A DNA stretch of 5,910 bases from Lachnospiraceae bacterium (GTDB taxonomy: Bacteria; Bacillota; Clostridia; Lachnospirales; Lachnospiraceae), in the NCBI GenBank assembly GCA_900753685.1, contig CAAEAB010000143.1, positions 1 through 5,910 on the forward strand, read 5' to 3'. The notes under the pieces were generated by a model. It did no database searches. It was not told where the DNA came from and worked only from the letters and a program-made list of their open reading frames with translations. This document shows, one piece after another, positions 5,867-5,910 of this stretch. Numbering within the stretch: the first letter of the stretch is position 1; every line of letters begins with the position of its first letter. The position numbers and the translations under genes are program-made.

Positions 5867-5910
5867 TTAGAACACCAGCCCCGGCCAGGACATATAGGCA
5901 AAAATCCGCC
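5867..5910 (-). CDS. Possible C-terminal end of an unidentified upstream gene
   Basis: One minus-strand frame reads RIFAYMSWPGLVF and then a TAA at 5869-5867, seven bases before the hairpin at 5859. The codons (CGG, CTG, GTG, TTC, TAA) resemble those of the neighbours, and a stop just before a terminator-shaped hairpin is the expected arrangement. The 13 residues are too few to identify a family. A second open frame on the same strand (5909-5802) reads as a hydrophobic stretch that runs through the hairpin into spoIVA, so the choice of frame is not secure. Confidence 0.3.
   Translation of the reverse strand, partial: RIFAYMSWPGLVF

Noticed and set aside
5866..5896. Possible sigma-E promoter CTATATGT ... 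GTTCTAAT upstream of spoIVA
   Set aside because: The -10 matches the consensus at only about half its positions and the 16-base spacing is longer than typical for sigma-E.
5802..5909. Hydrophobic minus-strand frame that could be the transmembrane tail of an upstream membrane protein
   Set aside because: It has no start within the window, runs through the hairpin and into spoIVA before stopping, and hydrophobic codons arise easily in this T-rich stretch. The frame ending at 5867, just before the hairpin, is simpler, though neither is proven.

Overview
This window reads as a stretch of core chromosome from an endospore-forming Clostridia, most likely a Lachnospiraceae-type gut anaerobe. The evidence is a full-length SpoIVA (a spore-coat ATPase found only in endospore formers), moderate GC content, strong AGGAGG-type ribosome binding sites, and tightly packed same-strand genes. 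Genus cannot be fixed from the sequence. Every convincing gene is on the minus strand, so transcription runs from high to low coordinates. I saw no rRNA, tRNA, CRISPR array, insertion sequence or prophage gene. No gene-free stretch exceeds 300 bases; the longest is 164 bases (4176-4339).

Right part (4296-5910): spoIVA (4340-5815) comes first in transcription order. Its leader holds a 15-bp hairpin (5822-5859) whose 3' arm is the spoIVA Shine-Dalgarno sequence. The hairpin is followed at once by six U residues and the AUG, so it has the form of an intrinsic terminator fused to a ribosome binding site. The last few codons of an unidentified upstream gene may end at 5867. A clear intrinsic terminator (4296-4330) closes spoIVA.

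Left part (1-4251): a candidate extended -10 promoter (4223-4251) lies downstream of that terminator. It would serve a compact five-gene cluster: rnhA (RNase HI), rsmF (16S rRNA m5C methyltransferase), rsuA (16S rRNA pseudouridine synthase), a HAD-family sugar-phosphate phosphatase/mutase-like gene, and the N-terminal half of a YgiQ/UPF0313 radical SAM protein cut by the window edge. Genes in the cluster abut, overlap, or are separated by at most about 11 bases, which suggests one operon with translational coupling. Two products modify the small ribosomal subunit RNA and one removes RNA from RNA-DNA hybrids, so the theme is RNA housekeeping. The HAD and YgiQ proteins have no obvious functional tie.

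I found no wholly new multi-gene system. The strongest unusual signal is the SD-sequestering, terminator-like hairpin at the spoIVA start codon. Smaller points are a low-complexity insertion in the pseudouridine synthase and a 12-base tandem duplication in an rsmF linker.
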